Assembly: GCF_000013225.1 (NCBI RefSeq)
Contig: NC_007776.1
Location: 887,277 to 951,276 of the forward strand
DNA from: Synechococcus sp. JA-2-3B'a(2-13)
Lineage (GTDB): Bacteria > Cyanobacteriota > Cyanobacteriia > Thermostichales > Thermostichaceae
DNA: 64,000 nt
Reading direction: 5' to 3'
Shown: positions 52,909 to 63,732 of the stretch, one piece after another
Layout: each line of letters begins with the position of its first letter
Position numbering within the stretch: position 1 is the first letter of the stretch
The notes under the pieces: generated by a model
Seen by the model: the letters and a program-made list of their open reading frames with translations, nothing else
Told to the model about the DNA's origin: nothing
Databases searched by the model: none
Position numbers and translations under genes: made by a program

Positions 52909-55900
52909 ATGTTTACTCTGGTTAAGCCCATCACCCGCCACGTGGCCCCTGACGAGCTAGGGGGGCGCCGACTGATGAAGGTGGTGTACGTGGTGTTGGA
53001 GCCGCAGTATCAGAGTGCTCTGACAGCAGCGGTGCAGCGCATCAACGCCCGCAACCCCAAGCTGGCGGTGGAGCTGTCTGGCTACTTGGTGGAGGAGCTG
53101 CGGGATCCCTCGGGGTATGAGGCTTTCCGGCGGGATCTGGAGACGGCCAATGTTTTTATTGGCTCCCTGATCTTTATTGAGGACATTGCCCAGAAGGTGG
53201 TGCAGGCGGTGCAGCCCCTGCGGGAGCGGCTGGATGCGGTGGTGGTCTTCCCTTCCATGCCGGAGGTGATGCGCCTGAACAAGATGGGATCCTTTTCTAT
53301 GGCGCAGCTGGGACAGTCCAAGAGCGCCATTGCCCAGTTCATGCGCAAGCGCCAGCAGGGATCCAACTTCCAGGAGGGGATGCTGAAGCTGTTGCAGACG
53401 CTGCCCAAGGTGCTGAAGTACCTGCCCTTTGACAAGGCCCAGGATGCCCGCAACTTCATGCTTAGCTTCCAGTACTGGCTGGGCGGATCCCGCGAGAACC
53501 TGGAGAACTTTTTGCTGATGCTGGCGGATCGCTACCTGCCGGGGATGCGGGATCAGGTCAAGTTTGCCGAGCCGGTCACCTATCTGGAAATGGGCATTTG
53601 GCACCCGCTGGCGCCGCAGATGTTTGCCAGCCTGGCGGAGTATTGGGATTGGTACAACGCCCGCGAGGATCTGCCAGAGGAGGTGAAGGATCCCTTGGCT
53701 CCCTGCGTGGGGTTGGTGTTGCAGCGCACCCACCTGGTGACGGGGGATGATGCCCACTACGTGGCCATGGTGCAAGAGCTGGAGTCGCGCGGGGCGCGGG
53801 TGGTGCCGGTGTTTGCCGGGGGTCTAGATTTCTCCAAGCCAGTGAACGAGTTTTTCTGGAACGCGCAGAAGACAGCGCCCATTGTGGATGTGGTCGTGTC
53901 GCTAACCGGGTTTGCCCTGGTGGGAGGGCCGGCGCGGCAGGATCACCCCAAGGCGGTGGAAGCGCTGCAACGGCTGAATCGCCCCTACATGGTGGCGCTG
54001 CCCTTGGTGTTTCAATCGACGGAGGAATGGGCTGCCAGCGACCTGGGGCTGCACCCGGTGCAGGTGGCTCTGCAGATTGCCATTCCCGAGCTGGACGGGG
54101 CCATCGATCCCATCATCCTCTCAGGGCGGGATGCGGCCACCGGCAAAGCTCACGCAATGCAGGATCGGATCGAGCTGATCGCGGCGCGGGCCATTAAATG
54201 GGCCAATTTGCGGCGCAAGCCCAAGCTGGAGAAGAAGATCGCCATCACCGTCTTCAGCTTCCCACCGGACAAAGGCAATGTGGGGACAGCAGCCTACCTG
54301 GATGTATTTGCCTCTATTCACCGGGTGATGCAGGCCCTGGCCCACAACGGCTACGACCTGGGGCCAGAGCTGCCCAAAACCCCGCAGGAGCTGATGGAGT
54401 CCATCCTCCACGATCCCCAGGCCCAGTACGCCAGCCCGGAGCTGAATGTGGCCGCCAAACTGTCGGTGCGGGAGTACGAGGCGCTGACACCCTACGTGAA
54501 AGCCATCGAGCAATACTGGGGGCCAGCGCCGGGGCACCTGAATACCGATGGGCAAAATCTGTTGATCTACGGCAAGCACTTTGGCAATGTGTTCATCGGG
54601 GTGCAGCCCACCTTCGGCTATGAAGGGGATCCCATGCGGCTGCTTTTTTCCAGGTCAGCCAGCCCTCACCACGGCTTTGCCGCCTACTACACCTACCTGG
54701 AGAAAGTGTGGGGGGCGGATGCGGTGTTGCACTTTGGCACCCATGGATCCCTGGAGTTTATGCCGGGCAAGCAGATCGGCATGTCGGGCGAGTGCTATCC
54801 GGATAATCTAATTGGATCCCTGCCCAACCTGTACTACTACGCCGCCAACAACCCCAGTGAGGCCACTATTGCCAAGCGGCGGGGCTACGCCTGTACCATC
54901 AGCTACCTGACGCCGCCGGCAGAAAACGCCGGCCTCTACAAGGGGCTGCAAGAGCTGCGGGAGATGATCGGCTCCTACCAAACCCTGCGGGAGGGGGCGC
55001 GGGGCATCGCCATCGTCAACGCCATCTGCGACAAGGCGCGGCTGGTGAACCTGGACAAGGATGTGGATCTTCCTGCGGGGGATGCTGCCCAGTTGAGCTT
55101 GGAAGAGCGGGACACGGTGGTGGGCAAGATCTACGCCAAGCTCATGGAGATCGAGTCGCGGCTGTTGCCCTGTGGTCTGCACGTCATTGGAGCGCCCCCC
55201 ACGGCAGAGGAGGCGATTGCCACCCTGGTGAGCATTGCCAGCATTGACCGCCCCGAAGAAGGGATCCTCGGCCTGCCCCGCATTCTTGCCCAAAGCCTGG
55301 GCCGGGATATCGACGAGATCTACCGCAACCGGGATCGGGGACACCTGGCGGATACGGAGCTGCTGGATCGCATCAACAAGGCCTGCCAGAAGGCGGTGGC
55401 GGCGCTGGTGCAGGAGCAGACCGACGCCCAGGGGCGGGTCTCTAGGGTGGCCAAGCTCAACTTTTTCAACATGGGCCGGCAAGCCCCCTGGTTGGCAGTC
55501 CTAAAAGAAGCGGGCTACCCCCAGGTGGATCCGGATCTTTTGAAGCCCTTGTTTGAATTTCTGGAGGAGTGCCTCAAGCAAATTACGGCAGATTATGAGC
55601 TGGGATCCCTGCTGCGGGCCTTGGAAGGGGAGTACATTTTGCCGGGGCCAGGAGGGGATCCCATCCGCAACCCCAATGTGTTGCCGACAGGGCGCAACAT
55701 CCACGCTTTGGATCCCCAGTCCATCCCCACGGCAGCCGCGATTAAGTCTGCGGAGATCGTGGTGGAACGGCTGCTGGCTCGCGAGATGAGCAGTAACGGC
55801 GGCAAGTACCCGGAGACCATCTCGGTGGTGCTCTGGGGCACCGACAACATCAAGACCTACGGGGAGTCGCTGGCGCAGGTGCTGTGTTTGCTGGGGGTGC

Positions 55901-56871
55901 GACCCAAACCCGATGCCCTGGGGCGGGTGAACAAGGTGGAGTTAATCCCCTTAGAGGAACTGGGCCGGCCCCGCATTGATGTGGTGGTGAACTGCTCGGG
56001 GGTGTTCCGGGATCTGTTTGTTAACCAGATGGACCTGATCGACCGGGCGGTGAAGCTGGCGGCCGCAGCGGTGGAGCCACCGGAGCTGAACTTTGTGCGC
56101 AAGCACGCCTTGCAGCAGGCAGAAGAACTGGGGCTGACGTTGGAGCAGGCGGCAACGCGGGTCTTTTCCAACGCTTCCGGATCCTACTCCGCCAACATCA
56201 ACCTGGCGGTGGAAAACAGCTCTTGGGAAGATGAAAGCGAGCTGCGGGAGATGTACCTATCCCGCAAGTCCTTTGCCTTCGGCTCCAACCTGCCCAACCA
56301 GCAGATGCGACAGCTTTTTGAAGCCAGCTTGAAGACGGTGGATGTGACCTTCCAGAACCTGGACTCCTCGGAGATCAGCCTGACCGATGTCAGCCACTAC
56401 TTCGACGCGGATCCCACCAAGCTGGTGCAAAGCCTGCGCCCCGACGGCAAGGCCCCCTCGGCCTACATGGCAGATACCACCACGCCCAACGCCCAGATCC
56501 GCACCCTGAGCGAAACCATCCGTCTGGACGCCCGCACCAAGCTCCTCAACCCCAAGTGGTATGAGGGGATGCTCAAGCACGGCTACGAAGGGGTACGGGA
56601 GATCGCCAAGCGGCTGGTCAACACCTCCGGCTGGTCAGCTACGGCAGGCGCGGTGGACAACTGGATCTACGAAGAAACCAACGAGACCTTCATCAAGGAT
56701 GAGGCCATGCGGCAGCGCTTGATGAACCTCAATCCCCACTCCTTCCGGCGCATTGTCGGATCCCTGCTGGAGGTGCATGGGCGTGGCTACTGGCAGACTT
56801 CCCAGGCCAATATCGAGCGTCTGCAGGAGCTGTACCAGGAAGTGGAAGACCGGATCGAGGGGGTGGAGTAG
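52909..56871 (+). CDS. chlH: Magnesium chelatase subunit H
   Basis: ChlH is the 140-kDa porphyrin-binding subunit that, with ChlI and ChlD, inserts Mg into protoporphyrin IX at the start of chlorophyll synthesis. The 1,320-residue length is typical. The N terminus [20 protein letters not shown] and the segments [20 protein letters not shown]-like ([17 protein letters not shown]), [15 protein letters not shown] and the cobaltochelatase-type core are conserved. Family comparison supports the ATG at 52909. Its leader, about 240 bp from the intI stub, contains dispersed repeat units. No other chlorophyll gene is adjacent. Confidence 0.97.
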   Translation: MFTLVKPITRHVAPDELGGRRLMKVVYVVLEPQYQSALTAAVQRINARNPKLAVELSGYLVEELRDPSGYEAFRRDLETANVFIGSLIFIEDIAQKVVQAVQPLRERLDAVVVFPSMPEVMRLNKMGSFSMAQLGQSKSAIAQFMRKRQQGSNFQEGMLKLLQTLPKVLKYLPFDKAQDARNFMLSFQYWLGGSRENLENFLLMLADRYLPGMRDQVKFAEPVTYLEMGIWHPLAPQMFASLAEYWDWYNAREDLPEEVKDPLAPCVGLVLQRTHLVTGDDAHYVAMVQELESRGARVVPVFAGGLDFSKPVNEFFWNAQKTAPIVDVVVSLTGFALVGGPARQDHPKAVEALQRLNRPYMVALPLVFQSTEEWAASDLGLHPVQVALQIAIPELDGAIDPIILSGRDAATGKAHAMQDRIELIAARAIKWANLRRKPKLEKKIAITVFSFPPDKGNVGTAAYLDVFASIHRVMQALAHNGYDLGPELPKTPQELMESILHDPQAQYASPELNVAAKLSVREYEALTPYVKAIEQYWGPAPGHLNTDGQNLLIYGKHFGNVFIGVQPTFGYEGDPMRLLFSRSASPHHGFAAYYTYLEKVWGADAVLHFGTHGSLEFMPGKQIGMSGECYPDNLIGSLPNLYYYAANNPSEATIAKRRGYACTISYLTPPAENAGLYKGLQELREMIGSYQTLREGARGIAIVNAICDKARLVNLDKDVDLPAGDAAQLSLEERDTVVGKIYAKLMEIESRLLPCGLHVIGAPPTAEEAIATLVSIASIDRPEEGILGLPRILAQSLGRDIDEIYRNRDRGHLADTELLDRINKACQKAVAALVQEQTDAQGRVSRVAKLNFFNMGRQAPWLAVLKEAGYPQVDPDLLKPLFEFLEECLKQITADYELGSLLRALEGEYILPGPGGDPIRNPNVLPTGRNIHALDPQSIPTAAAIKSAEIVVERLLAREMSSNGGKYPETISVVLWGTDNIKTYGESLAQVLCLLGVRPKPDALGRVNKVELIPLEELGRPRIDVVVNCSGVFRDLFVNQMDLIDRAVKLAAAAVEPPELNFVRKHALQQAEELGLTLEQAATRVFSNASGSYSANINLAVENSSWEDESELREMYLSRKSFAFGSNLPNQQMRQLFEASLKTVDVTFQNLDSSEISLTDVSHYFDADPTKLVQSLRPDGKAPSAYMADTTTPNAQIRTLSETIRLDARTKLLNPKWYEGMLKHGYEGVREIAKRLVNTSGWSATAGAVDNWIYEETNETFIKDEAMRQRLMNLNPHSFRRIVGSLLEVHGRGYWQTSQANIERLQELYQEVEDRIEGVE

Positions 56872-56948
56872 AGAGTTCTCCCTGTCCTAAGTTGGCCCGA
56901 ACGGGCATCTCTACCCCTCTCTCTCCTGGGGAGGGGGGCAGGGTAGCT

Positions 56949-57818
56949 CTACCCCACCAGGTCAAGCCAGCGCAGGTAGCCCTCCACCAGTTGGGATCCG
57001 GCTAGAGCGGCTACCCCTCCACCCAAGGCCAGGTAGGGGCCAAAGGGAATGGGTTTTCCCAAGCGGGCCCGCCCCTTGGTCATGGCCAGCAAGCCAGCCA
57101 GCAGGCCAAACCCGGAACCAAAAAGAAGGGCCACCACCACCCCCTGCCAGCCCAACCACATGCCGATCAGGGCCAACAGCTTGCCATCTCCCCCGCCCAT
57201 AGCCTCCCGCCCCAAGACCCAACGGGCCAAGAGGCCAATGCCCTCCAGCAGCCAGAGGCCCAGCACAGCTCCTGCAATCCCTTCCACCAGTGACAGGCCT
57301 GTAGCGGCCAGGGATCCGGATCCCTGGAGCCACGGCAGAGCCAGGCGGGCCAAAAGCCCCACCACCAGGCCTGAACGGGTCAGCTCCTCCGGCAGCAAAA
57401 AGGTATCCAGATCGATGAGCGCCAGGGCCAACAGCCAGCTCAACAAGATGCAGGTGAGGATCCCTTGGGCAGAAAACCCCAAAGCGCCGATGCTGAGGGC
57501 AAACAGGCCCATTGTCAACGCCTCAACGGCAGGGTAGCGCCAGCTAATCTGCGCTCCACAATGGCGGCAGCGACCGCGCAGCAACAACCAGCCTAGGATG
57601 GGAATGTTCTCCGTGGGGCCCAGCGGCGTCTTGCAGCTTGGACAATGGGATCCGGGATGGAGCAGAGAAAGACCCTGCGGCAGGCGATAGACCACCACGT
57701 TCAAGAAGCTGCCCACACAGGCCCCCAGCACCAGTACCAGCACCCAGGCCAACAGGCGCAGCTCCCAGATTCTGTTGGCGTCGGCGCTGCTCAGCCACAT
57801 CATGCTCAGCCACATCAT
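56949..57818 (-). CDS. pilD: Prepilin peptidase (PilD-like)
   Basis: A membrane aspartic protease that cleaves and N-methylates type IV prepilins. The N-terminal methylase-like part has the zinc pairs CPSC and CRHC. ENIPILGWLLL, the catalytic Asp in LIDLDTFLLPEELT, and the second Asp in GGGDGKLLALIG follow. About eight helices; 289 residues. The extreme N terminus holds a 15-bp in-frame duplication (MMWLS twice), so the true start may be the ATG at 57803. No pilin genes are adjacent. Confidence 0.92.
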   Translation of the reverse strand: MMWLSMMWLSSADANRIWELRLLAWVLVLVLGACVGSFLNVVVYRLPQGLSLLHPGSHCPSCKTPLGPTENIPILGWLLLRGRCRHCGAQISWRYPAVEALTMGLFALSIGALGFSAQGILTCILLSWLLALALIDLDTFLLPEELTRSGLVVGLLARLALPWLQGSGSLAATGLSLVEGIAGAVLGLWLLEGIGLLARWVLGREAMGGGDGKLLALIGMWLGWQGVVVALLFGSGFGLLAGLLAMTKGRARLGKPIPFGPYLALGGGVAALAGSQLVEGYLRWLDLVG

Positions 57819-57868
57819 GTGAGCGTTGTGCAGTAGGGGAGAATCTCGAGCATGGCAGCCATTCCCAT

Positions 57869-57890
57869 CGCGTCGGCAGGACGGAGTCCC
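57869..57890 (+). repeat. Dispersed GACGGAGTCC repeat copy
   Basis: CGCGTCGGCAGGACGGAGTC upstream of pilD. Confidence 0.55.
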
Positions 57891-57940
57891 TAAAGGCAGA
57901 AAAAGGAAGGATCTGCTCTGTCAGCGTAGCTCCTTGTGCC

Positions 57941-58141
57941 TCACCGCAGCGGCTCCAATTGCTGCAGCGGAATAAAAGTTTCCTGGGGCAGCAGGATGGG
58001 GAACTCGGAAAAGATCAGATCCCCTCGCAGGGTACGGCGGTGAATAACTACCCCCCGCGGAGGTTGCTCCAGCACTTCCGGTCGATACTGCAGATGAAAT
58101 TGATAAATCTGGCGAGCCGCTTGAAGCAGAGCGCTGTCCAT
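57941..58141 (-). CDS. Small conserved hypothetical protein
   Basis: A 66-residue soluble protein starting MDSALLQAARQIYQFHLQYR. RPEVLEQPPRGVVIHRRTL and GDLIFSEFPILLPQETFIPL follow. The regular pattern suggests a real gene of cyanobacterial type, but I know of no function. Confidence 0.5.
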   Translation of the reverse strand: MDSALLQAARQIYQFHLQYRPEVLEQPPRGVVIHRRTLRGDLIFSEFPILLPQETFIPLQQLEPLR

Positions 58142-58501
58142 GAGCTGTTTTCCTACCTTGCCAAGTTCACGACTACCCTAACGACCTTCCCATTATGTCA
58201 GCGAGACGGAGTCCTTGCTCGTTAGCGGGATAGGATCCTCAAGCCCTTTTGGATCCCTGACGTCTGGATCCCTGACGTCCTCAGGCTTTTTTTGGAGATG
58301 CTTAGGGCCCCTTGAAAGCCGGGGATCCCTCAAGCCGAACACCTGCTTCTTTCTAAGAGAAGAGACAAACTGCCCTGCCCCCGCCAGCCTAAACTTAGGA
58401 TATCGCCGCCGAGGACTTATGGGTCACCTCCGCCCACTCAATTCTCGATGTCTGTCCAGGAATGGAGGCCATAGAGCACTCTGGAGTTGTCGGCAGCCAG
58501 C
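58142..58501. other. Repeat-rich intergenic region
   Basis: 360 bp without a supported gene. It contains a two-unit dispersed repeat (58196-58240) and a 15-bp tandem duplication, TGGATCCCTGACGTC at 58250-58264 and 58265-58279. A weak terminator-like CCTGA/TCAGG hairpin with seven T follows at 58271-58293. Confidence 0.45.
58196..58240 (+). repeat. Two-unit copy of the dispersed GACGGAGTCC repeat
   Basis: TGTCAGCGAGACGGAGTCC then TCGTTAGCGGGATAGGATCC, the same two-unit layout as at 52816. Confidence 0.65.
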
Positions 58502-61198
58502 CTAAGACAGTTTGACGTCAGGGCTGGGGGAGATCAAATCTGGGCCGATGCTGTAGGAGGAGCCACGGTAACTGGGTTTGGGGTTGAGCTTGTCTTGAAA
58601 GCGGGTGATGATCTGGATGGTGCGCTGTACATCCGCCGGAAAGATCACCACCAGGTCTCCGGGTTCGGCTTTCTCCAGAGCGGTTTCGATAGCAGTTGCC
58701 TCATCCAAGATTTCCTGCAGACGATCCCCTGCCTTTTCCTGTTCCCAACCCTGCCGGATTAGGGCGGCCACCTCGCCTGGTTCCCGTCCTCGCCGGTCAT
58801 CATCTTCTTTGACAATGGCTCGGTCGAACATGCGCGCTGCCAAGACTCCCAGCTCTCGTAGGTCGCTGTTGCGCCGATCCCCAGGCCCGCCGATAACCCC
58901 AATTTTTCGTTGGCAATCCCAGCGCTCCAGGGTACTTTGAATGGCTTCGTAACCTGCTGGGTTGTGGGCATAGTCAACCAGCACTTGGTAGCCCCCCACA
59001 TCGAACAAGTTGAGGCGACCAGGGGTTTGGGCCACAGAACTGGTGAAGGTGCCCAGCGCCATGCGGATGTCGTCGATGGAAACCCCGTGCAGGAAGGCTG
59101 CCAAAGTAGCGGCCAGCACATTTTGGATCATGAAGCTGGCCTTGCCAGAGAGGGTGAGGGGAATTTTGGTTACATCTTCTATGCGCAGTTTCCAGCCCCG
59201 TTTCAAAATTGAGATGTGGCCCTCTTCATAGACAGCTGCTATGCCCCCGGAAGCAATGTGCTTTTGAATGAGGGGATTTTCCGGGTTCATGCTGAAATAG
59301 GCCACTGTCGCCTTGACATTGGCGGCCATGGCGGCCACCAGACCATCATCGGCATTCAAGACAGCGTAGCCCCGCTCGTGTACCGCTTCCACCAAGACGG
59401 ATTTGACGCGGGCCATGTCTTCTAGGGTTTCGATATCCCCCAACCCTAGGTGATCTGAGGTTACGTTGAGCACCACGCCAATATCGCATTCCGGAAACCC
59501 CAGCCCCTCTCGCAAAATGCCGCCTCGCGCCGTTTCCAGCACCGCCACTTCTACGGTGGGATCCCTGAGCACCAGGCGGGCGCTGTGGGGGCCGGTCATG
59601 TCTCCCTTGGCAATTTGATGGTTTTGGATGTAAACGCCGTCGGTGGTGGTAAAGCCGACCCGCTTGCCGATGCCTTTGAGGATGTGGGCGATCAGGCGGG
59701 TGGTGGTGGTTTTGCCGTTGGTGCCGGTGACGGCCAGGATGGGGATGCGGGTGTGGCTGCCGGGGGGAAAGAGCATGTCGATGATGGGCTCAGCCACATT
59801 GCGCGGGATCCCTTCGCTGGGGGCCAGGTGCATGCGCAAACCCGGAGAAGCGTTCACCTCGACAATGCCGCCCCCGGTTTCGTTGACGGGCTGGGCAATG
59901 TCCGGGCAGATGAGGTCGATGCCCGCCACATCCAGGCCGATGATCTGAGCTGCCCGTTCGGCAATGAAGGCGTTGTAGGGATGGATGATATCGGTGCAAT
60001 CGACGGCGATGCCTCCGGTGCTCAGGTTGGCGGTGGATTTGAGGGTGCAATGTTCTCCTTTGGGCAGCACCGTATCCAGGGTGTAGCCTTTGCTTTCGAG
60101 GATACGCAGGGTCATGTCATCAACGCTGATTTGGGTCAGCACGTTTTCGTGGCCAAACCCCCGCCGCGGATCCCTGTTGACTTCGTCGATCAGCTCTTGA
60201 ATGGTGGAGCGGCCATCTCCCACCACATAGGCTGGGATCCGCTTGGCCACAGCCACCAGCTTGTTGTTGATCACCAGCAGTCGGTAGTCATCCCCCACCA
60301 GGTGCTTTTCCACCAACACCACATCGGAGTATTGGCTGGCGGCATCGTAGGCGATCTCGGCGGCTTCCAGGCTGGTGATGTTGACGGTGATGCCCTTGCC
60401 GTGGTTGGCGTTAAGGGGCTTGATCACCACCGGAAAGCCCCCGACATCCTCGATGGTGGCTGCCAACTCGCTGCGGCGACGCACCGTATAGCCCTTGGGC
60501 ACCGGGATCCCCATGTCCTGCAGCAGTTCTTTGGTGGCCCGCTTGTCGGCGGCCAGGTCGGCGGCAATGATGCTGGTTTTTTCAGTGGTGGTGGCTTCGA
60601 TGCGCTTTTGGTAGACGCCGTACCCCAGTTGCACCAGGGATCCCTTGTTGAGGCGCAGATAGGGGATCCCGCGCAGGGCGGCCTCGTCCAGCAAAGCTTG
60701 GGTGCTGGGGCCGAAGCGGACGTTCTCTCGGATCTCTCGCAACTCTTGAATGTCCAGTTCTAGGTCGCGGCGGTAGTCTTCTCCATCCACCAAAGCCTGA
60801 CAGAGGTAGACTGCAGCTTTGGCCGCAAAGCGCCCGGCCTCTGCCTCTTGATACTCGAACACGACGTTGTAGGTGCCGGGGGTGGAGGTTTCGCGGGTGC
60901 GGCCAAAATCCACTTTCATGCCGGCCAGAGTCTGCAGTTCCAAGGCCACATGCTCCACCACATGGCCCATGAGGGTGCCCTCTTCCACCCGTTGCAAGAA
61001 TCCCCCATAGCAGCCGCGGGAGCACTGGTGTTCCCACAGTCCCGGCAACAGGGCCTCCAACCTTTCTTTGAAACCCGGGATGGTGTTGGTGGGTCGCTCC
61101 TGCAAGTCTTCCAGATCAAGCCGCATTTGAATCAGCTTATGACGACGGATGCTCCAGTAGTTGGGGCCACTGAGAACGCGGATGGATCGGATGCGCAT
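58502..61198 (-). CDS. cphA: Cyanophycin synthetase
   Basis: CphA polymerises Asp and Arg into cyanophycin, a nitrogen store, with ATP. The 898-residue protein starts MRIRSIRVLSGPNYWSIRRH. It carries an ATP-grasp domain (about residues 215-470: PVPKGYTVR, VVIKPLNANHGKGITVN) and a Mur-ligase-like domain with P-loop GTNGKTTTTR near 495 and the end segment DYAHNPAGYEAI. These are the two active sites that add Asp and Arg in turn. No cphB cyanophycinase gene is adjacent in this window. Confidence 0.97.
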   Translation of the reverse strand: MRIRSIRVLSGPNYWSIRRHKLIQMRLDLEDLQERPTNTIPGFKERLEALLPGLWEHQCSRGCYGGFLQRVEEGTLMGHVVEHVALELQTLAGMKVDFGRTRETSTPGTYNVVFEYQEAEAGRFAAKAAVYLCQALVDGEDYRRDLELDIQELREIRENVRFGPSTQALLDEAALRGIPYLRLNKGSLVQLGYGVYQKRIEATTTEKTSIIAADLAADKRATKELLQDMGIPVPKGYTVRRRSELAATIEDVGGFPVVIKPLNANHGKGITVNITSLEAAEIAYDAASQYSDVVLVEKHLVGDDYRLLVINNKLVAVAKRIPAYVVGDGRSTIQELIDEVNRDPRRGFGHENVLTQISVDDMTLRILESKGYTLDTVLPKGEHCTLKSTANLSTGGIAVDCTDIIHPYNAFIAERAAQIIGLDVAGIDLICPDIAQPVNETGGGIVEVNASPGLRMHLAPSEGIPRNVAEPIIDMLFPPGSHTRIPILAVTGTNGKTTTTRLIAHILKGIGKRVGFTTTDGVYIQNHQIAKGDMTGPHSARLVLRDPTVEVAVLETARGGILREGLGFPECDIGVVLNVTSDHLGLGDIETLEDMARVKSVLVEAVHERGYAVLNADDGLVAAMAANVKATVAYFSMNPENPLIQKHIASGGIAAVYEEGHISILKRGWKLRIEDVTKIPLTLSGKASFMIQNVLAATLAAFLHGVSIDDIRMALGTFTSSVAQTPGRLNLFDVGGYQVLVDYAHNPAGYEAIQSTLERWDCQRKIGVIGGPGDRRNSDLRELGVLAARMFDRAIVKEDDDRRGREPGEVAALIRQGWEQEKAGDRLQEILDEATAIETALEKAEPGDLVVIFPADVQRTIQIITRFQDKLNPKPSYRGSSYSIGPDLISPSPDVKLS

Positions 61199-61455
61199 AG
61201 GGTCTAGGGGAAACAGCGGGGAAGGGGACAGATAACTTAGGGTCGTTTTAGGGTCGTTTTCAGGATGCCGGCGCAGGAAACTGCCAAGGACTACATCCCG
61301 CTGGCGCGACCAGCCCTAATCTACACTCCCTTTGCCAAGGTCGAGAAAGAGTATCCTTTAATACAATTCTTTCGGCAGGCGAGCAAGGTTAAGACAACGC
61401 AATGGATCCCGCTTGACCACATCGGTACAGTGGGGGGCAGACGGGTCTGCGGCAC

Positions 61456-63732
61456 ATGGAAAGAACCTATCTGCTGGGGTTGGGCTGGATCTTAGGCCTG
61501 CTGGTGCGGGCTTGGCCCCAAGCTGCCGGGTGGGGCTGGGGGATCCCTCTGGGATTGGGGCTGGCGGGATCCCTGCTGTGCCGGCGGCAACCGCGTCTGG
61601 CCCGCACTTGGCTGGCGATGGGTCTGGTGGGGTGTCTGGCTTGGAATTACCTGGGTTGGCGGCAGCCTTTTCCCGGGCCGACGGATATCAGCCTGTTGGC
61701 CCCCCAGCAGCAGATGAACTTGGTGGGCACCGTCCTCTCGGAACCTCGTCCCACCCGCAGCGAACGGCGGCAATTTTGGCTGAGAGCAGAGCAGGTGCTC
61801 AACGCCGACTCCACGGCCCGCCAGGTCAGCGGCAAGCTCTACGTCACCACCGGCCCTGAGGCCCTCCAGGACAAGGATCTCCACCCCAACCAACGGGTGC
61901 GCCTGACGGGATCCCTGTACCTGCCCAGTCCGGCCTTGAACCCGGGCAGCTTTGATTTTCAAGCCTACCTGCAGCGCCAGGGGGCTTTTGCCGGCTTCAG
62001 CGCCCGTGAGGTGATCCTGCAGCCGGGGGGAAGAGGTTGGGGGGGCTGGGTGTTGCGGCGGCGGGTGCGAGAGGCGTTCGTTGCTGGATTGGGGGAGCGG
62101 CAGGGGAATCTGTTGGCTTCCTTGGTGCTGGGATCCCGGGCCGCCCAATTGGATTTCGACTTGCAGGATGCCTTCCGGGAAATCGGCATGGCCCATGCGC
62201 TGGCCGCCTCTGGGTTCCATGTGTCGCTGTTGGTGGGGGTGGTGTTTGTCCTAACACGGCGGTTGGCGGTGCGCCTGCAGCAGGGGAGCATCCTGGCGGT
62301 GCTGGGGCTTTATACCGCCCTCACGGGGTTCAGCCCTTCGGTGTTGCGAGCGGCACTGATGGGGGCGGCGGCCATGCTGGTGCTGACGGAGCCGCGCCTG
62401 GAAGGAAAGGTGAAGCTCAATCCCCTGGGGACGCTACTGGTGGCGGCAGTTTTGCTCTTAATCTACGAGCCGCTGTGGATTACAGACCTGGGGTTTCAGC
62501 TCAGCTTTGCCGCCACCCTGGGCCTGCTGGTCGGAACAGCCCCAATTGTTTCCCGGCTGGACTTTTTGCCTCCGGCTGTGGCCACCGCCTTGGCCGTTCC
62601 GCTGGCAGCCCAGATCTGGACCTTGCCGCTGCAAGTGGCCATCTTTGGCCGCATCCCCACCTACTCGCTGCTGGCCAACCCGCTGCTGCTGATTCTGCTA
62701 GTGCCGCTGCTGGTGGCGGGGTTCGGGGTGGCGTTTGGGGCTTTGCTCTGGCCGGGGCTGGGATCCCTGCTGGCCCGGCCCTTGACGTTTTTGATCACGC
62801 CTTTAATCAACTGGGTGAACTGGATGGCCAGCTGGCCTCTGAGTTCCTACTACACCGGCCGGGTCTCCCTGCTCCAGTGCTTGCTCCTCTACGGGGCGCT
62901 GGTGGCCCTAACCTTTTGGCCGCGGTGGCGACAGGCCTTCCGCTGGCAGGGCACAGCCCTGATCATGGCCGCCATCCTCCTGGGTCCAAGGATGTGGCCG
63001 GGGCCGCCGGTCCAAATTACCGCCTTGGCCAGTGGACGAATTCCCATCCTGGCCATTCAAGCGGAAGGGCGCCACCTCTTGCTCAACAGCGGGGATCCCC
63101 GTTTGGCAGAACGCACGGTGTTGCCCTTTTTGCGGCAGCAGGGCTTGCACCGTCTGGACGGGGCGGTGGCCATGACCTCCGCCGGCTCTGCCAATGGCGG
63201 CTGGGAGATCCTGCTGTCGGCTTTCTCCAAAGGAGTACGTCCCGCCAACGCGATTGGGCAATTCTGGGATGGGGGAGGGGCTAATGCGGCTTCCGAAAGT
63301 TACCTGCGTTCCCTTAGTGCCGTGCAAGCTGCCCAGATCCCCTATCAGGTGCTGCAGCCAGGCGATCGGATGCCTTTCTCGGAGCGGCTGCGGCTGCAAG
63401 CTGTCTACACCAATCCCCTGGTGTTGACACTGGAGGCTGAGGGATCCCATTGGCTGCTGCTGGGCTCTGCCGGCACCCATGTGCAAGTCGAGCTAACCGG
63501 ATCCCCGCTGATGCCGGCCCAGATCGACTGGCTGTGGTGGGACGGGGGATCCCTGATTTTGGATCTCCTGGAGCGCTTTCAGGTGCAGGCGGGCATTAGC
63601 TCTGGCTCTGTCGGCGAGACGGTGGTCACCTGGTTCCGGCAGAAACAACGACCCCTCTACGTAGCCGATCGGTCTGGAGCGGTAAGCTGGTCGCGGCGGG
63701 GAGTGCAAACCTTGAGGTCACAATTGGATTGA
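61456..63732 (+). CDS. comEC: ComEC/Rec2-type DNA uptake channel protein
   Basis: ComEC forms the inner-membrane channel for single-stranded DNA in natural transformation. The 758-residue protein has N-terminal helices, a DUF4131-like soluble part (MNLVGTVLSEPRPTRSER) and the competence domain with HALAASGFHVSLLVGVV and GFSPSVLRAALMGAAAML. Many helices follow. The C-terminal 230 residues have the place of the metallo-beta-lactamase domain (LLLNSGDPRLAERTVLPFLR). There the expected HxHxDH is replaced by AMTSAGSANGG, so nuclease activity is unlikely. The competence region is intact. Confidence 0.85.
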   Translation: MERTYLLGLGWILGLLVRAWPQAAGWGWGIPLGLGLAGSLLCRRQPRLARTWLAMGLVGCLAWNYLGWRQPFPGPTDISLLAPQQQMNLVGTVLSEPRPTRSERRQFWLRAEQVLNADSTARQVSGKLYVTTGPEALQDKDLHPNQRVRLTGSLYLPSPALNPGSFDFQAYLQRQGAFAGFSAREVILQPGGRGWGGWVLRRRVREAFVAGLGERQGNLLASLVLGSRAAQLDFDLQDAFREIGMAHALAASGFHVSLLVGVVFVLTRRLAVRLQQGSILAVLGLYTALTGFSPSVLRAALMGAAAMLVLTEPRLEGKVKLNPLGTLLVAAVLLLIYEPLWITDLGFQLSFAATLGLLVGTAPIVSRLDFLPPAVATALAVPLAAQIWTLPLQVAIFGRIPTYSLLANPLLLILLVPLLVAGFGVAFGALLWPGLGSLLARPLTFLITPLINWVNWMASWPLSSYYTGRVSLLQCLLLYGALVALTFWPRWRQAFRWQGTALIMAAILLGPRMWPGPPVQITALASGRIPILAIQAEGRHLLLNSGDPRLAERTVLPFLRQQGLHRLDGAVAMTSAGSANGGWEILLSAFSKGVRPANAIGQFWDGGGANAASESYLRSLSAVQAAQIPYQVLQPGDRMPFSERLRLQAVYTNPLVLTLEAEGSHWLLLGSAGTHVQVELTGSPLMPAQIDWLWWDGGSLILDLLERFQVQAGISSGSVGETVVTWFRQKQRPLYVADRSGAVSWSRRGVQTLRSQLD

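Noticed and set aside
59585-60763. Long open frame antisense to cphA
   Set aside because: It mirrors the codon pattern of cphA, is Gly/Val/Asp-rich and matches no family. The cphA frame is clearly the coding one.
61265-61495. 76-residue frame upstream of comEC
   Set aside because: No conserved pattern and it overlaps the comEC start; likely chance.
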